Of a stretch of DNA of 6,643 bases, positions 4,600 to 6,643 are shown one piece after another. Below the pieces are notes generated by a model. The model did not search any database and was not told the DNA's origin. It saw only the letters and a list, made by a program, of their open reading frames with translations. The stretch spans positions 1 to 6,643 of the forward strand of contig JAJXXG010000299.1 in the NCBI GenBank assembly GCA_021781255.1, in the 5' to 3' direction. The stretch's first letter is position 1. Each line of letters begins with the position of its first letter. The position numbers and the translations under genes are program-made. Source of the DNA: Acidobacteriota bacterium. GTDB lineage: Bacteria > Acidobacteriota > Terriglobia > Terriglobales > Acidobacteriaceae.

Positions 4600-6643
4600 G
4601 TGCCACGCCTCGATCGCTCACAGTGGCTTATTCTGACGATATTTCTGGGCGCTGGAGTGTTGGCGCTTTCGCCGGCCCATGTGCAGGCTGGGGGGCCAAA
4701 ATATGTGGCTGGAGCGACATACTTTAACCCCGCCGTTCTGGGCCAGCCCGTGCACTGGTCCGGGGGGCAGGTCCACTACTACGTGGACCAGGGGCCACTG
4801 AATGGCGCGGTCACCAACCAGCAGGCCACCGCCATGGTGGATGCCGCGGCGGCTCTTTGGAGCGCGGTGCCGACGGCCAGCGTGTCCCTTACCGATGCCG
4901 GCTCGCTCAACGAGGACGTCAGCGGCGCGAACATCATTGCCGGCAATCAGACCATCAAGCAGCCCAGCGATGTGGCTCCCACGGCCACCAGCTATCCAGT
5001 CGGGGTCATCTATGATGCCGACGGCTCGGTCATCAATGCCATCTTTGGCGCAACCGCGAGCGACCCCGGCAGTTGCCAGAACGACGGCGTCTGGTCCTGG
5101 CTGGACGACATTCAGCCCGACGCCACCATCGCTCACGCAATCATCATCCTGAATGGCCTGTGCGCCTATACTCCAAACCAGCTCACCATGATGACCTTCC
5201 AGGTTGAGCGAGCGTTCGGCAGCATTTTGGGACTGGCCGCCGCGCAGGTAAACCCCGGCGCGATGACCAACGGCGAGCCCAATGGCGCACTCGGCTGGCC
5301 GATCATGCAGCCGCTCAGCGGCGCCTGCGGGCCGAGTGGAGGCAATTGCATTCCGGACCCCACCCTTCTGCGCTTTGACGATATCGCCGCGCTGAATCGC
5401 ATCTACCCCGTCACGGCAGCCAATCTCTCCACCTTACCCGGCAAGCAGATCACCGCGGCCAACACCGTCTCCATCACCGGCACTCTCACCTTTCGCAACG
5501 GGACCGGCATGCAGGGGGTGAACGTCGTCGCGCGGCCTCTGGACGCGAACGGCAATCCGCTCTACGAGTACACGGTCACCTTCGTCTCCGGCGGATACTT
5601 CAACGGCAAACACGGAAACCCAGTGAGCGGCTGGACTGACGCCGACGGCAACCCGCTGACGCGCTGGGGATCCAATGACCCGGGGATGCAGGGCTATTTT
5701 GATCTGCGATACATGCCTCTGCCGCCCGGCATGACTGCCGCGAACTACCAGATCACGTTTGAGCCCATCAATCCCCTCTACATGCTCTCCGCCTCGGTCG
5801 GCCCTTACGTGGATGGCTCGCCCGCGCCTTCCGGCACCATGCCCACTCTCTCCGTACCGGCACTTGCGGGTGGAATGTCGCAGGCGCTCACCGTCAACAT
5901 CGGCGACTCAGCCACGGGAGGCGTTGCGGACGCCATCGGGACCGAAGCCCAGCCCCGCAACCTGCCGCCGAGCGGTCTGTGGTCAGGAAGGGTGAGCCAG
6001 GTGGGCCAGACCGACTGGTATCTCCTGCCGGTCCGCGGCGGGCGCACCTTTACCGTGGTCACCCAGGCTTTGAACGAGTCCGGCATACCCACAGAGAGCA
6101 AAGCCTTGCTCGCATTGGGCGTATGGGATGCCTTCGATCCGATCGGCTCGGCATCCGTTGGCTCCGCCCCTGGACTCAATGGCTCGGCTACCGGCGAAAG
6201 CTGGCTCAGAGTCGCTGCCAGCGCCGACGACCTGGTGCGACTGGGGATTGCCGACATGCGCGGCGATGGCCGCCCGGACTACGCCTACAACGGCTGGGTG
6301 CTCTACGCAGACACCGTACTGCCCACCCATCTGCCCACTACAGGTGGCCCGATCGTCCTTCACGGGATGGGCTTTCGCCCCTCGGACACGGTGCTCGTTG
6401 GCGGTCAACCGGCCATCATCACCAGCGTCTCGCCCAACGAGATTACGGCGATCGCGCCGGCAGCGACGCCGGGTGTCACGGGTTCGGTCGATGTGGAGGT
6501 GAACGATCTGCCGATCTTTTATGCGGCGGCGATCATCTCCGGCGGCATCAGCTATGACGCGGGCTCGGGCGACTCCATCACCCTGGTCACCGCGCCCGCC
6601 AACACAGTTCCTCTGGGCGTGCCGCTGCCCTTCACCGTCACGG
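4600..6643 (+). CDS. Secreted multidomain protein: degenerate matrixin-like domain plus Cna-B/PPC/TIG-like modules, 3'-truncated
   Basis: The frame stays open to the window end (681 codons, no stop). Residues 1-30 are a signal peptide: MPRLDR, a hydrophobic run WLILTIFLGAGVLAL, and cleavage after HVQA, so export is expected. Residues about 52-270 follow the matrixin (M10-like) fold: WSGGQVHYYVD, AAAALWSAVPTASVSL, a Met-turn WPIMQP (M236) and the closing DDIAALNRIYP (260-269). At the zinc site, where HEFGHxLGLxHS is expected, it reads RAFGSILGLAAA (204-215). All three His positions and the catalytic Glu are lost, so peptidase activity is unlikely. Next come a carboxypeptidase-regulatory/Cna-B-like domain (about 288-394), a PPC-like region with LWSGRVSQVGQTDWYLLPV (about 455-555) and an IPT/TIG domain (about 573-640). 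Another module then begins. The likely role is extracellular binding or adhesion. An alternative start is ATG 4573. Confidence 0.85.
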   Translation, partial: MPRLDRSQWLILTIFLGAGVLALSPAHVQAGGPKYVAGATYFNPAVLGQPVHWSGGQVHYYVDQGPLNGAVTNQQATAMVDAAAALWSAVPTASVSLTDAGSLNEDVSGANIIAGNQTIKQPSDVAPTATSYPVGVIYDADGSVINAIFGATASDPGSCQNDGVWSWLDDIQPDATIAHAIIILNGLCAYTPNQLTMMTFQVERAFGSILGLAAAQVNPGAMTNGEPNGALGWPIMQPLSGACGPSGGNCIPDPTLLRFDDIAALNRIYPVTAANLSTLPGKQITAANTVSITGTLTFRNGTGMQGVNVVARPLDANGNPLYEYTVTFVSGGYFNGKHGNPVSGWTDADGNPLTRWGSNDPGMQGYFDLRYMPLPPGMTAANYQITFEPINPLYMLSASVGPYVDGSPAPSGTMPTLSVPALAGGMSQALTVNIGDSATGGVADAIGTEAQPRNLPPSGLWSGRVSQVGQTDWYLLPVRGGRTFTVVTQALNESGIPTESKALLALGVWDAFDPIGSASVGSAPGLNGSATGESWLRVAASADDLVRLGIADMRGDGRPDYAYNGWVLYADTVLPTHLPTTGGPIVLHGMGFRPSDTVLVGGQPAIITSVSPNEITAIAPAATPGVTGSVDVEVNDLPIFYAAAIISGGISYDAGSGDSITLVTAPANTVPLGVPLPFTVT

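Noticed and set aside
4340..4636. A 98-codon plus-strand frame across the divergent intergenic region
   Set aside because: It has low-complexity composition, no ribosome site and no domain. It overlaps the ATPase 5' end and the secreted-protein start.
4618..5136. A 172-codon minus-strand open frame
   Set aside because: It lies opposite the secreted protein's signal peptide and matrixin-like domain, and its Gly/Arg/Asp-rich product is typical of antisense frames in GC-rich genes.
5185..5260. A frameshift hiding an intact HExxH motif in the matrixin-like domain
   Set aside because: I read the other two forward frames here. Both hit stops and neither contains HExxH. The in-frame scaffold residues FG..LGL are kept, so the site is substituted.
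5805..6557. Several overlapping frames of 78-192 codons on both strands
   Set aside because: All overlap the continuous secreted-protein frame, which has coherent PPC and TIG domains. Their compositions are Arg/Pro/Ser-rich shadows.

Overview
This is a GC-rich bacterial window with tightly packed genes. The gene content fits Acidobacteriota, probably a Terriglobia (Acidobacteriaceae) relative. The main reasons are the large secreted matrixin-like/TIG protein and the AAA+ ATPase with a GspE/MshE-type N-terminus, both of a style common in that phylum. The placement rests on recall of protein style, not on a search.

Left part (1-2465): the 3' end of a peroxiredoxin-like gene (+) converges, with 5 bases between, on a minus-strand run trxB > yggS > DUF167/yggU-like. 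The run has a 30-base gap and then a 4-base ATGA overlap, so it is probably one operon. It joins thioredoxin reduction to PLP homeostasis. The peroxiredoxin-like protein on the other strand could draw on the same thioredoxin pool.

Middle (2466-4367): a divergent promoter region of about 80 bases separates trxB from a 66-residue protein of unknown function. That small gene has a -10-like box placed as for a leaderless mRNA. It converges on a long minus-strand gene for an AAA+ ATPase. This protein has two tandem 24-residue RLG repeats (GspE-N/MshEN type), a winged-helix-like region and an AAA+ core. Its annotated GTG start is weak. An in-frame ATT preceded by a strong Shine-Dalgarno sequence is a serious alternative.

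Right part (4368-6643): a 232-base divergent intergenic region leads into a large exported protein that runs off the window. It has a signal peptide, a matrixin-like fold, a carboxypeptidase-regulatory/Cna-B-like domain, a PPC-like domain, an IPT/TIG domain and the start of another module. The matrixin-like part keeps the FG..LGL scaffold, the Met-turn and the C-terminal helix, but every zinc-ligand position and the catalytic Glu are replaced, so it looks like a pseudoprotease.

I see no mobile element, CRISPR array, tRNA or rRNA. The two observations most worth follow-up are the pseudo-matrixin and the MshEN-like/winged-helix/AAA+ ATPase with its possible ATT start.
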